This document shows, in pieces, positions 28,719 to 38,052 of a DNA stretch of 64,000 nt. This DNA is from Sva-07 sp963715825. Lineage in GTDB: Bacteria > Actinomycetota > Acidimicrobiia > Acidimicrobiales > Ilumatobacteraceae. The translations under genes and the position numbers were made by a program. Below the pieces are notes generated by a model, which worked only from the letters and a program-made list of their open reading frames with translations, searched no databases and had not been told where the DNA came from. Location: contig CAVQSI010000020.1 of NCBI GenBank assembly GCA_963715825.1, forward strand, positions 218,782-282,781, read 5' to 3'. The first letter of the stretch is position 1. The number at the start of each line of letters is the position of its first letter.

Positions 28719-29351
28719 TCAGCGGATGGGGCCGGTGCGGTCCACCGCTTCGCGAGACGAGATCACTCTGTCGATGATGCCATAGTCGAGCGCCTCGCCG
28801 GCCTCCATGACGAAGTCACGGTCGGTGTCGGCGTGGATCCGCTCGATCGGCTGGCCGGTGTGCTCGGCGAGGATGCCGTCGAGGAGTTCACGCATGCGCA
28901 TGATCTCCTTCGCGGCGAGTTCGAGATCGGTGACCTGGCCGTAGCCGACCTGGCCGCTCGGCTGGTGCAGCAGCACCCGGCTGTGCGGCAGCGCCAGGCG
29001 CTTGCCCTTGGTGCCCGCAGCGAGGAGGACCGCAGCCGCAGACGCCGCCTGGCCGAGACAGATCGTGGCGATGTCGTTCTTGATGAACTGCATCGTGTCG
29101 TAGATCGCGAACAGCGCCGTGATGTCGCCACCCGGGCTGTTGATGTAGATGTTGATGTCCTTGTCGGGGTTCTCCGACTCGAGGTGGATCAACTGGGCGC
29201 ACAGCAGGCTGGCGATCTGGTCGTCGACCGGCGTCTGCAGGAAGATGATGTTGTCCTTCAACATCCGGCTGTACAGGTCATAGGCGCGCTCGCCCCGACT
29301 CGTCTGTTCGACGACGTTCGGAACGAGGTAGTTCACCGCATCGAGATTCAT
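28719..29351 (-). CDS. clpP: ATP-dependent Clp protease proteolytic subunit
   Basis: 210 residues. Catalytic triad candidates Ser104 (GQAASAAAVL), His129 (RVLLHQPSG) and Asp near 179 (TDRDF) have the family spacing. Only one clpP copy is in the window, whereas many actinobacteria have clpP1-clpP2 in tandem; a second may lie elsewhere. Its ATG overlaps the tig stop by 4 bases. Confidence 0.96.
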   Translation of the reverse strand: MNLDAVNYLVPNVVEQTSRGERAYDLYSRMLKDNIIFLQTPVDDQIASLLCAQLIHLESENPDKDINIYINSPGGDITALFAIYDTMQFIKNDIATICLGQAASAAAVLLAAGTKGKRLALPHSRVLLHQPSGQVGYGQVTDLELAAKEIMRMRELLDGILAEHTGQPIERIHADTDRDFVMEAGEALDYGIIDRVISSREAVDRTGPIR

Positions 29352-30844
29352 GACGTCTCCTCTTCGCTGTCGTCTTCGCTGGATTGATCTGTGTCGGCCG
29401 AATCGGTGGCGGCCGCTTCGATGTCGGCTGTGGCCGCGGCATCGGTGGCGGCGATGACGGCGGCGGCAGCCGACCGCACGTCGACGTCACCGTGATCGTG
29501 GCCGTCGTGCTCGTGATCGTCGTCGTCGTGGCTGTGGCCGAGCAGCGTGTCGCGGTCGATCGCGTTGCCGTCGGGGTCGACGAAGTCGATGTGGTGGAGG
29601 AGCCAGTCGAACGCCTTGGACTTGCGGATCTGGGCCGCGAGTTCGGGCACGGCCTCGTTGTCCTCGTAGGCCTTGCGGATGTCCTTGGCGCGCTGCTGGT
29701 ACTGCATTGCCATGCGGGCGTACTCGGCGTCGAAGTCGTGCGGCTCGACCTCGATCGACTCGGCGTCGGCGACCGCACGCAGTGCAAGGTCGACCTTGAC
29801 CGCTTCGACAGAGGCGCCGCGCATCGACTCGATGAACTCGTCGGGGCCCTGGCCGGTGGCCGCGAGCCACTGGCCGAGATCGATGCCCTGGGCCTGGAAC
29901 TGCTGGACGATGCCCTGCACCCGCTGGTTCAGGTCGGCGTCGACCATGGCATCGGGAACGTCGTCGGTGACGAGTTCGGCGAGCGCTGCGTTCATCGCCC
30001 GGACGACGGCCTGGCGGGCGTCATTGAGCTTCTGGTCGGCTTGCGAGGCGCGCAGGCTGGCGTTCCACTCCTCGACGGTGTCGAACTCGCCGATGTTGTC
30101 GGCCACCCAGTCGTCGGTGAGCTCCGGCACGACCTTGGTCTGCACGGCGGTGATCTTGACGACGAAGTCGGCCGGCTCGTCGAGGCCCTTCGGCGTGGAG
30201 GTGAACGTGAGCTCGTCACCGGCGGACGCGCCGGTGATCTGCTCGTCGAAGTCGTCGGTGACCCAGCCCTGGCCGAGTTCGTAGCCCCAGTCCTCGGTGT
30301 TGAGGCCCGTCAGCTCCTCGCCGTCGCGGGTGGCGGCAAGGTCCATCGTGAGGTAGTCGCCGGCCTCGGCGGGGCGATCGGCGTCGGCGAGCGTGGCCGT
30401 GCGCTCGAGCTCGCCGGCGTGCACGGCGGCGAGGTCGTCGTCGGTCACCTCGAGCGACGGCAGCTCGACGCGGAGGTCGCCGTAGCCCTCGAGCGTGATG
30501 GTGGGACGCACCTCGCAGGTGGCATCGAACTCGACCGGGCCGGACTCGGCACCGTCGGTGATCTCGACCTCGGGGGTGGCGATCAGGTCGACCTGGTGTT
30601 CGCGCACCGCTTTGGCAAGGTACTGCGGCACGGCGTCGCGCAACGCCTGCTCGCGGGCGGCGCCGATGCCGATGCGGGCCTCGAGGACCCTGCGAGGCGC
30701 CTTGCCGGCACGGAATCCGGGCAGGTTCACCTCTTTGGCGATCAGCTTGAAGGCACGGTCGATGTCGTGATCGAACTCCGCCTCATCGACTTCGACGTAC
30801 AGCTTGACTTTGTTGCCCTCGAGGGTCTCCACGGAACTCTTCAC
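29348..30844 (-). CDS. tig: Trigger factor (ribosome-associated chaperone and PPIase)
   Basis: 498 residues from a GTG at 30844, which gives KSSVETLEGNKVKLYVEV and the ribosome-binding signature GFRAGKAPRRVLEARIG (FRxGK). An FKBP-type PPIase domain (residues ~160-245) and the C-terminal helical cradle follow. The last ~65 residues are an unusual tail: a His/Asp-rich patch (HSHDDDDHEHDGHDHG), then Ala/Thr- and Ser/Glu-rich sequence. Order tig-clpP-clpX is the standard chaperone-protease operon. Confidence 0.94.
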   Translation of the reverse strand: MKSSVETLEGNKVKLYVEVDEAEFDHDIDRAFKLIAKEVNLPGFRAGKAPRRVLEARIGIGAAREQALRDAVPQYLAKAVREHQVDLIATPEVEITDGAESGPVEFDATCEVRPTITLEGYGDLRVELPSLEVTDDDLAAVHAGELERTATLADADRPAEAGDYLTMDLAATRDGEELTGLNTEDWGYELGQGWVTDDFDEQITGASAGDELTFTSTPKGLDEPADFVVKITAVQTKVVPELTDDWVADNIGEFDTVEEWNASLRASQADQKLNDARQAVVRAMNAALAELVTDDVPDAMVDADLNQRVQGIVQQFQAQGIDLGQWLAATGQGPDEFIESMRGASVEAVKVDLALRAVADAESIEVEPHDFDAEYARMAMQYQQRAKDIRKAYEDNEAVPELAAQIRKSKAFDWLLHHIDFVDPDGNAIDRDTLLGHSHDDDDHEHDGHDHGDVDVRSAAAAVIAATDAAATADIEAAATDSADTDQSSEDDSEEETS

Positions 30845-30958
30845 AGAGCGGCGAGTGTATCGGTGGCCCCCGAATTCGGAACGAGGAGCGGAGTCCCGTA
30901 TCGAACGCCGGATCGACGGAGTCGCGCGTTGACGGCCCGACCGGGCAGAATGGCGACG

Positions 30959-31225
30959 ATGGAGTACTGGAAGCCGCACGCACTCGCCACGCCGCACGCG
31001 GGTCAGATCGACCTGCGGATGAACGACAAGGTCCGCACCACCGTCGAGATCCACGGCGTACCGGTCGGCACCGAAGGCAAGGTGATCCTCGCCAACGGCT
31101 TCAATTGGCAGCGATACCGCGTGCTGTTCGAGAACGGCGCCGAGATCGGCGACCTCGACCACCGCCACCTCGAACCGATCGGGCGCGCCGCCAAGCGGCT
31201 CGAGAAGGCCGCCAAGAAGAAATAG
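30959..31225 (+). CDS. Small conserved-looking protein, possible SH3/KOW-like barrel
   Basis: 88 residues from the ATG at 30959 (a second ATG at 30950 adds three residues). Sequence MEYWKPHALATPHAGQ, then strands TVEIHGVPVGTEGKVI and NWQRYRVLFENGAEIG, ending in a basic helix (RAAKRLEKAAKKK). The strand pattern suggests a small barrel with a nucleic-acid-binding tail, but I do not recognise a family. Divergent from tig with 114 bp between starts. Confidence 0.65.
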   Translation: MEYWKPHALATPHAGQIDLRMNDKVRTTVEIHGVPVGTEGKVILANGFNWQRYRVLFENGAEIGDLDHRHLEPIGRAAKRLEKAAKKK

Positions 31226-31281
31226 CCCCGAAGCCGTCGCTCGTTCGAGCGTCGAGCCTCGCGGACTGCCACGCTTCGGTG

Positions 31282-31695
31282 GTGCAGCTTCCACGATCGA
31301 TCGAGCTCGAACCGGACGCCCGACTCGCACTCGGCCAGATCATCGGGATCATGTCCGACCAGGCACTGTCCGGTGTCGTCGGCCGATGGGACGTCGAGCG
31401 GCTGATCGAACTCGAAGCGCGGCTCGGCGTGATCCCAGGCGGCTACGGCGTCGAAGCGCTCTCGGAGCGCACGAACGACACGAACGGCGCGAACGACACA
31501 TCGGACACGTTGACCGTCACGTTGGGCATCGACGACGCAGCGCTCCTGCTCGACGGCATGGCGTTCACCGAGGTCGCGTCGGCCGACCTCCCGTGGATCG
31601 AGATGGTCCGCTGGACGTCCGACTTCGTGACCAGGGAGCTCCGAAGCCACTGGACCGAAGCCGAATGGCTGGCCCTGACCGCCGATTCGCCCTGA
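31282..31695 (+). CDS. Hypothetical protein
   Basis: About 137 residues from a GTG (31282; 31279 is equally possible). It reads ELEPDARLALGQIIGIMSDQ ... VERLIELEARLGVIPGGYG, then a low-complexity Asn/Asp/Thr patch (SERTNDTNGANDTSDT) from a short tandem repeat, then LLLDGMAFTEVASADLP and an aromatic C-terminus. Composition looks coding, but no motif identifies a function. It follows the previous small gene by 56 bp, in the same direction. Confidence 0.55.
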   Translation: MQLPRSIELEPDARLALGQIIGIMSDQALSGVVGRWDVERLIELEARLGVIPGGYGVEALSERTNDTNGANDTSDTLTVTLGIDDAALLLDGMAFTEVASADLPWIEMVRWTSDFVTRELRSHWTEAEWLALTADSP

Positions 31696-31776
31696 TCAGC
31701 GGCGTTTTTCGGGGTTTCCTCAACAAAGTCTCAAGAAGAAGTAAAGGTCGAGACTTCGCGCGCCGATGCACCATGC

Positions 31777-32790
31777 ATGAATCGAACCGCGCGAATCATC
31801 CTGGCCACGGGCGTGGCACTCACCGTCGTCCTCCCGCTGTTCGGAGGCGTCGCTTCGGCGGCACCGGCCGGCAGCTCCACCAGCACCACCGACGAGGCGA
31901 GAACGACCACCGACACGACGGTGACGGTGCGAGACGGCGACAGCCTCGCCGGGCTGGCCTGGCGCCACGGCGTCCGGCTGTCGGCGTTGCTGCGGGCGAA
32001 CTCGCTCGAGCTGAACAGCGTGATCCATCCCGGCGACATCCTGACGATTCCCGCGGGTGCCCGGGTCAGCACGGCCCCCGCCTCCCGCGCATCGTCCATC
32101 GCCTCCCCGGCAGCGGTCACGTCCGCTGCTGCGGCGCCATCAGCGAGCGCCAGCGAGTACGTCATCGTCGCCGGTGATGCGCTCGCGAGCATCGCATGGC
32201 GCAACGGGGTGAGTCTCGGCGCGCTGCTGCGCGCCAACGGTATCGAGGCGTCGAGCCTGATCATGCCGGGCCAGCGTCTCCAGATCCCTCCCGCCACCCG
32301 GCCGATTCCGACCAGCATCGTCAACCCGGCCACCACCACCGCGGCCCCGACAAGTTCCACCCCGACCGCCAGTGCGGCTCCATCCACGCCGGCACCCCCG
32401 GCAGCGACCGGAAGTTCGCTCGACACGCTGCTTTCGTACGCAACGGCCCAGGTCGGCATGCCGTATCAGTTCTTCAGCGCCGGCCCAGCGACGTTCGACT
32501 GCTCCGGCCTGGTCGTGGCAGCGTTCCGTCAGATCGGCATGAGCGTGCCGCACCAGAGCCGGGCCCTCGCCCGCATGGGCAGTCCCGTCGACTGGCGGGC
32601 CGAACCGATCGCAGCGGGTGACCTCGTGTTCACCTCGTCGATCGGCGACCCGGCCCACATCACCCACGTCGGCATCGCCCTCGATTCCCAGCGCTGGGTC
32701 CACGCCGTCGGCTTCGGCCGCACCGTGAGCATCCATTCGCTGCCCGCCCCCGACCGCATCATGGCCGTGCAGCGCATCGCACTGCCCTGA
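31777..32790 (+). CDS. Secreted LysM-NlpC/P60 peptidoglycan hydrolase
   Basis: 337 residues. Signal peptide (residues 1-28, ending GGVASAAPA), two LysM repeats (TVRDGDSLAGLAWRHGVRLS, and from ~125 VIVAGDALASIAWRNGVSLG), a Thr/Pro/Ala linker, and a C-terminal NlpC/P60 domain with Cys242 in FDCSGLV and His in HITHVGIAL and WVHAVG. It should cleave the stem peptide between D-Glu and the diamino acid, acting in the cell wall in growth or division. A single-gene unit ending at a hairpin. Confidence 0.92.
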   Translation: MNRTARIILATGVALTVVLPLFGGVASAAPAGSSTSTTDEARTTTDTTVTVRDGDSLAGLAWRHGVRLSALLRANSLELNSVIHPGDILTIPAGARVSTAPASRASSIASPAAVTSAAAAPSASASEYVIVAGDALASIAWRNGVSLGALLRANGIEASSLIMPGQRLQIPPATRPIPTSIVNPATTTAAPTSSTPTASAAPSTPAPPAATGSSLDTLLSYATAQVGMPYQFFSAGPATFDCSGLVVAAFRQIGMSVPHQSRALARMGSPVDWRAEPIAAGDLVFTSSIGDPAHITHVGIALDSQRWVHAVGFGRTVSIHSLPAPDRIMAVQRIALP

Positions 32791-32825
32791 CCCGCAACGA
32801 CGGTCCGCACGCCGCCCGACCCCGA

Positions 32826-32873
32826 GCGATGAGTCTTCGCGCTGCGGGCAGGTCTCGCGCGGAAACTCATCGC
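32826..32873. terminator. Convergent-gene hairpin
   Basis: Outer arms GCGATGAGT/ACTCATCGC (9 bp) continue after one mismatch into a further 7-bp stem with a 14-base loop. It lies between the LysM-NlpC gene and the convergent sulfatase. Confidence 0.6.
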
Positions 32874-32880
32874 AGCACGG

Positions 32881-35157
32881 TCACTGCTGAGCGAGTGCCG
32901 CTCGAAGTTCGCCGTCGGGATCTCGGTACGGCGCCCCCATGCCGTCGATGACGACTCGGCGAAGGATGCCGTGGTCGATCGCGAACGGTGACGTGTAGGC
33001 GTCTGTCACCGAGGCACCGCGCTGGTACCCGACGGTGAATCCCTCGACCCCGAACGAGATCGGCACGGTACGTTCGACGTGGCCACTGCCGACCGGGACC
33101 TCACCGTAGAAGAGCTCGACGTCGCCCTGGAACCGACCGGTCGCCGTGAACACGACACGCGCGGTCGTTTCGACGCCCTGCGGTAACGGCGTCGACGCCG
33201 AGACGACGCTCGACGATGCGCCGAGCATGTTGTGGACGTAGTGGAGCCGGCGGTTCCGGATGTACACGGCGTACCCACCTTGGTGCCCGCCATGAGCGAC
33301 GACGACGCCGTCGGGATCGACGTCACCGGTGAGGTCGAGTTCGGCGAGCAGGTGCCAGCTGCGATTTCGCAGGTTCGGGGCGACCGCCTCCGGCAGCGCG
33401 CTGATCCCGGGGTGGTACACGTACCGGGTGCGGCGGAAACGGCGGTCGTTGCCGCCGCCACCGGGCAGGTTGAGCGGGAGGACCTGGAAGCGTTCGGCCT
33501 CGCGCCACCACATCTCGATCATCTCGGCGAGCTTCTCGGGCTCCGTCTCGGCGAGATCGTCGATCTCGGAGGGGTCGTCGGCGACGTGGTAGAGCTCCCA
33601 GTCGTCCTGGTCGAAGGGCGCACGGGCGTCGCGGCCGTCGCCGTAGTCGACGTTGACCAGCGGGTGGAACGCCACGACCTTCCAGCCGTCGTGGTACAGC
33701 GCACGCGAACCCATCATCTCGTAGTACTGGGTGACGTGGGGCGCCGGAACGTCGGCGTCGTCGAACGTCGGCGCGAAGGAGACGCCCTCGATCGGACTTT
33801 GGGCGACACCGCCGATGTACTCCGGTGGCGTGATGCCGATCTCGGCCAGCAACGTCGGCACGACGTCGATCGCGTGCAGGTACTGGTGGCGGGTCTCGCC
33901 GGGATGCCCCAGTCGCTCGGGCCAGTGGACGATCAACGGGTCGGTGACGCCGCCTTCGTGGGTCTCGCGCTTCCAGCGCTTGAAGGGGGTGTTGCCCGCC
34001 CACGCCCAGCCCCACGGATAGTGGTTGTAGGCCCGCGGCGTGCCGAGGTCGTCGATGCGGGACAGGTTCTCCTCGAGGCTCTCCGGTTCGAAGTTGAAGA
34101 AGTAGAGCTCGTTGAACGAACCCTGGGGGCCGCCCTCGGCGCTGGCGCCGTTGTCGCTCATGATCATCACGACGGTGTTGTCCAGCTCGCCGAGCGACTC
34201 GATGAAGTCGACGACGCGCCCGATGCAGTGGTCGGTGTGCTCCAGCATGCCGGCGTACACCTCCATCATCCGGGCGTACAGGCGACGCTCGTCCGCGGAA
34301 CACTCGTCCCAGGCGGGCACCCACGACGGGCGCTCGCTGAGGCGCGTGCCCGAAGGGAGCAGACCGCTCGCGATCTGGCGTTCGAAGACCTGCTCCCTCC
34401 ACGCGTCCCACCCCTGGTCGAAGCGGCCGCGGTACCGCTCGATGAAGTCGGCGGGCGCCTGGTGCGGGGCGTGCGCCGCACCGGGAGCGAAATAGCAGAA
34501 GAACGGTCGGTCCGAGACCGCACGGAGGTCCTTGACGTACCGGATCGCCATGTCGGCGAGATCGTCGGTGAGGTGATACCCCTCCTCCGGGGTCGCTGGC
34601 GGATCGACCTGATGGTTGTCGTGGTAGAGGTCGGGGTGGAACTGATCGGTCTCGCCACCGAGGAACCCATAGAAGCGCTCGAACCCTCGGCCGAGCGGCC
34701 AACGGTCCTTGCGTGCGCCCGCGCTCATGTCGGTGGCCGGCGTGAGGTGCCACTTGCCGAGCGCGAAGGTGGCGTACCCGTTGTCGCGCAGGATCTCGGA
34801 CAGGAACCCGTTCTCGTGCGGAATCGTCGCGTTGTAGCCGGGAAAGCCGACGGCCTGCTCGACGATGCGTGCCATGCCGTTGGTGTGGTGGTTGCGCCCG
34901 GTCAGCAGGCAGGCCCGCGTCGGCGAACACAGCGCCGTGGTGTGGAAGCTGCTGTAGCGCAAGCCGTTGCCTGCGAGGCGGTCGAAGGTCGGCGTCGCGA
35001 TGTCGCTGCCGTAGCAGCCGAACTGCGCGAAGCCGACGTCGTCGAGCAGCACCATGAGGATGTTGGGAGCGCCGTCGGGCGCCCCCTCGATGTCGGGCCA
35101 CCACGACGTCGACTCCTCCATCGTGCGGCCGATGGTGCCGCCGAACTCCTGACTCAT
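32881..35157 (-). CDS. Type I sulfatase (arylsulfatase family), cytoplasmic
   Basis: 758 residues. Formylglycine site CSPTR (Cys77-Arg81) in TTALCSPTRACLLTGR, metal Asp pair near residues 39-40 (MVLLDDVGFAQFG), and GKWHLTPA follow the alkaline-phosphatase-fold pattern. After ~560 residues a beta-sandwich C-terminal domain carries GVETTARVVFTATGRF. No signal peptide is seen, so the substrate is probably taken up first. It needs a formylglycine-generating enzyme, not in this window. Begins 53 bp after the acyl-CoA synthetase, in the same direction, and is a paralogue of the sulfatase at 45435-47789. Confidence 0.9.
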   Translation of the reverse strand: MSQEFGGTIGRTMEESTSWWPDIEGAPDGAPNILMVLLDDVGFAQFGCYGSDIATPTFDRLAGNGLRYSSFHTTALCSPTRACLLTGRNHHTNGMARIVEQAVGFPGYNATIPHENGFLSEILRDNGYATFALGKWHLTPATDMSAGARKDRWPLGRGFERFYGFLGGETDQFHPDLYHDNHQVDPPATPEEGYHLTDDLADMAIRYVKDLRAVSDRPFFCYFAPGAAHAPHQAPADFIERYRGRFDQGWDAWREQVFERQIASGLLPSGTRLSERPSWVPAWDECSADERRLYARMMEVYAGMLEHTDHCIGRVVDFIESLGELDNTVVMIMSDNGASAEGGPQGSFNELYFFNFEPESLEENLSRIDDLGTPRAYNHYPWGWAWAGNTPFKRWKRETHEGGVTDPLIVHWPERLGHPGETRHQYLHAIDVVPTLLAEIGITPPEYIGGVAQSPIEGVSFAPTFDDADVPAPHVTQYYEMMGSRALYHDGWKVVAFHPLVNVDYGDGRDARAPFDQDDWELYHVADDPSEIDDLAETEPEKLAEMIEMWWREAERFQVLPLNLPGGGGNDRRFRRTRYVYHPGISALPEAVAPNLRNRSWHLLAELDLTGDVDPDGVVVAHGGHQGGYAVYIRNRRLHYVHNMLGASSSVVSASTPLPQGVETTARVVFTATGRFQGDVELFYGEVPVGSGHVERTVPISFGVEGFTVGYQRGASVTDAYTSPFAIDHGILRRVVIDGMGAPYRDPDGELRAALAQQ

Positions 35158-35209
35158 GGCCTGGCGCCCCGTTCTCTCGCTGTGGATGTTGATGCGGTGG
35201 ACACCGATG

Positions 35210-36757
35210 TCACCCTCCGGTCCCCTCGAGGTAGCGCTTGCGCAACTGATGCTTCTTGAGCTTGCCGCTCGCCTCGCGAGGCAACGCAGGATCGACGTCG
35301 ATCGACGCCGGCACCTTGAACGGCGCAAGCCGCGCCCGGGCGAACTCGGTGAGCGCCTCGACGTCGAGTTCGACGCCATCAGCGGGTTGCACGACGGCCT
35401 TCACCTCCTGGCCCCAGTCGGGGTGTGGGAGTCCGAACACTGCGGCGTCGGTGACGTCGGGATGCTGCGTGAGCACCGCTTCGATCTCGGCCGGGTAGAT
35501 GTTCGTGCCACCGACGATGATCAGGTCGACGCGTCGGTCCGCCAGGAAGAGGTAGCCCTCCTCGTCGAGCCAGCCGACGTCGCCCACGGTGAAGCGCCCG
35601 TCGGGTCGCACCATGGCCGCGCTCTTCTCGGGGTCGCCGTGATAGGCCGGGGTGCCGTCGACGCGCTGTGCGTGGATCGTGCCGATCTCACCGGCCGGGA
35701 GATCGTTGCCGGCGTCGTCCAGGATGGACAGCTCGAGCATCGCGGTCGCCTTCCCCACGGTTCCCGGTCGGGCCAGCCACTCCTCGGACGTGGCGATGAC
35801 GGGCCCGACGCCTTCCGACGAGCCGTACAGCTCGACGATGACGGGGCCGAACCACTCGATCATCTGGTGCTTGGCCCACTCGGGGCACGGCGCCGCCGTG
35901 TGCAGCACCCACTGCAACGACGACACGTCGTAGCGCTCACGTACCTCGGGGTCGAGCTTCAGGAGCCGGATGAACTGCGTCGGCACCATCGGCACGCCGG
36001 CGACATGATGTTCCTCGATCAGTGCGAGCATTCGGACCGGATCCCAGCGATCGGTGATGATCAACGGGTCGCCGAGCGCCATCGACGCCATCAGCACTCC
36101 CCCGCCGAGGGCGTGGTAGATCGGCGTGACGAGCATCATCTGCGCGCCGCTGGGCATGTGCGTCATCGCGCCCCACTGCGCGAACGGTCGCGCGAGGTTG
36201 CTCGCCGGAACGGAAGCGCCCGACCGGATGACACCCTTTGATCGACCCGTCGTGCCGCCGGTGTACTGCAGCGCCGCGCCGGCGCTGCACTCGGGCAGGG
36301 GCTCGGGCGACTGGTCGGCCAGCCACGCCTCGTAGTCGGCCCCCAGGACGATGACCCGGTCGATCCCGACGGCGGCGGCGGCCTCACGGCCGACCGCTTC
36401 GTCGTCGGCGCCCACGACGAGCAGCTTCGATGCGGAGTCGGTGAGCAGCTCGGCCATCTCCGCTGCGGTGAGGTGGTAGTTCAGCGGCACGTACCGGGAG
36501 CCGGCGCGCGCATTGCCGAGCGCGAGTTCGGGCCATTCGAGCCGGTTGCGCGCCAGGATCGCCCAGGCGTCCTGCTCGCCGACGCCCTCGGCGCGCAGCC
36601 CCTGGGCGACTCGGCGGGCGCGATCTTCCAGCACGGACCACGACATCGACCCCTGCTCGGTCCACACTGCGACCGCGTCGGGTTCCTGCGTGGTGCGCGG
36701 CAGTACGAACAGCGCCTGGATCGCCGGATCGTCCTCGCCCCGGTCGGACGCGCTCAC
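35210..36757 (-). CDS. AMP-forming acyl-CoA synthetase
   Basis: 515 residues from a GTG that overlaps the P450 stop by 4 bases (GTGA). ANL motifs: YTGGTTGRSKGV (phosphate loop), YGSSEGVGP, VGDVGWLDEEGYLFLADRR and a C-terminal catalytic Lys region (LPREASGKLKKHQLRK). It activates a carboxylic acid to its CoA thioester for catabolism. Coupling with a P450 and proximity to a sulfatase suggest breakdown of a hydrophobic, possibly steroid-like or sulfated, compound; the substrate cannot be read from sequence. Confidence 0.9.
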   Translation of the reverse strand: MSASDRGEDDPAIQALFVLPRTTQEPDAVAVWTEQGSMSWSVLEDRARRVAQGLRAEGVGEQDAWAILARNRLEWPELALGNARAGSRYVPLNYHLTAAEMAELLTDSASKLLVVGADDEAVGREAAAAVGIDRVIVLGADYEAWLADQSPEPLPECSAGAALQYTGGTTGRSKGVIRSGASVPASNLARPFAQWGAMTHMPSGAQMMLVTPIYHALGGGVLMASMALGDPLIITDRWDPVRMLALIEEHHVAGVPMVPTQFIRLLKLDPEVRERYDVSSLQWVLHTAAPCPEWAKHQMIEWFGPVIVELYGSSEGVGPVIATSEEWLARPGTVGKATAMLELSILDDAGNDLPAGEIGTIHAQRVDGTPAYHGDPEKSAAMVRPDGRFTVGDVGWLDEEGYLFLADRRVDLIIVGGTNIYPAEIEAVLTQHPDVTDAAVFGLPHPDWGQEVKAVVQPADGVELDVEALTEFARARLAPFKVPASIDVDPALPREASGKLKKHQLRKRYLEGTGG

Positions 36758-37959
36758 GTCGCCTGCAGAGCCGGGAACACGACGGGGATGGTGCGCGGAC
36801 CGCGCACCTGACCGCCCGCCCAGGTGACCTCGCCGTGCGGATCGAGTTCGAACTCCGGGATCCGTGCCAACCACTCCTCGATGGCGACGCGCATCTCCAT
36901 GCGGGCGAGGTTCGATCCGGCGCAGCGGTGGATCCCCGCTCCGAATGCGACGTGCCGGTTGATCTCCCGATCGATCTGGACGACGTCCGCGTTCGGGAAC
37001 GCGTCGGGGTCGCGGTTGGCGGCGGGGAAGTTGAGCAGCACCCGGTCGCCCTCGTGCATCGGGCATCCCCCGACCTCGACATCGGAGGCCACGATGCGCG
37101 CCATGGTCACCGGCGAGTACGCCCGCAGCAGCTCCTCGACCGCGGTCGGGATCAGTTCGGGATGCGCGACGAGACGTCGGCGGTCGTCGGCGTGCGTCGC
37201 CAGGTGCCACAGCGCCGAGCCGATTCCGGACCACGTGGTGTCGACACCGGCGACCAACGTCAACGCGACCGTGCCGAGGATGTGGGCGTCGGGAACCGGT
37301 GCGCCTTCGTGCTCGGTCCGCAGCAGCGTGCTGATCAGATCGGGTCCGTCGCTGCCTCGGCGTGCTTCCATCTCCCCGAGGAAGTACGTGACCAACTCGG
37401 TGCGGGCGGCACTCCGACGCTCGAGGTCGTGCGCGAACTCGAGGACGTCGCGCACCCAGCCGGTGAAGGTGTCCGACATCTCCTCGGGCACGCCGAGCAT
37501 GACGCCGATGACCCGCACCGGGATCTGCTGGGAGTAGCCCACGGCGGCGTCTGCGTGCCCCTGCTCGACGAGGTCGTCGACCAGACGGCGGCACAGCTCA
37601 CGGGTGGCGATCTCGTACTCGGCGACGCGGTCCTTCGAGAACCACGGCAGCAGGAGCCGCCGCGTCCACGTGTGCTCGGGCGGGTCGGCGCTGATCGGCG
37701 GGACACCGGCGGGCAGTTGTCCGTCCTCGTCGTCGGGCGGCGGAACGACGCCGACGCTGCGCGAACTGAAATGCTCGACGTCGCGTGCGATCGCCGTGAC
37801 GTCGGCATAGGTCGTCGGCAACCACGACCCGCCCCATCGGTCGGTGTGAGCGATCGGACAGGTGTCGCGAAGGTCGTCCCAGATCGGGAACGGATCGTCG
37901 ATGTATGCCGGGTCGAAGATGTCGAAGTCGTTCGCCCAGTTCGTCACGTGGTCGCCCAT
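36754..37959 (-). CDS. Cytochrome P450
   Basis: 401 residues, soluble bacterial class. Heme-thiolate Cys346 in FGAGIHRCAGSNLARME; I-helix AGVDTT (237-242) with the acid-Thr pair; ExxR at Glu276-Arg279. It resembles the CYP families used for hydroxylation of steroid- or terpene-like substrates, but the subfamily is unassigned. GGGGGAG lies eight bases before the ATG. It is the first gene of a P450-acyl-CoA synthetase-sulfatase unit transcribed from the palindromic promoter at 38015-38052. Confidence 0.93.
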   Translation of the reverse strand: MGDHVTNWANDFDIFDPAYIDDPFPIWDDLRDTCPIAHTDRWGGSWLPTTYADVTAIARDVEHFSSRSVGVVPPPDDEDGQLPAGVPPISADPPEHTWTRRLLLPWFSKDRVAEYEIATRELCRRLVDDLVEQGHADAAVGYSQQIPVRVIGVMLGVPEEMSDTFTGWVRDVLEFAHDLERRSAARTELVTYFLGEMEARRGSDGPDLISTLLRTEHEGAPVPDAHILGTVALTLVAGVDTTWSGIGSALWHLATHADDRRRLVAHPELIPTAVEELLRAYSPVTMARIVASDVEVGGCPMHEGDRVLLNFPAANRDPDAFPNADVVQIDREINRHVAFGAGIHRCAGSNLARMEMRVAIEEWLARIPEFELDPHGEVTWAGGQVRGPRTIPVVFPALQAT

Positions 37960-38014
37960 CGGTTGCTCTCCCCCTGTTGACCTGGCTGTCGAGCGTCGGT
38001 GTCGAGCTCGTCGA

Positions 38015-38052
38015 TTGACATGAGATTAGCCGGATGGCTAATCTCATGTCAA
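38015..38052. promoter_or_regulatory. Perfect 38-bp palindrome: divergent promoters and TetR operator
   Basis: Arms TTGACATGAGATTAGCC (38015-38031) and its exact complement (38036-38052) flank GGAT. Each arm supplies a -35 TTGACA and the other strand a -10 TAATCT with an 18-base spacer, so symmetric divergent promoters lie inside the operator. The start of the plus transcript would fall at the ATG at 38052. Confidence 0.8.
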
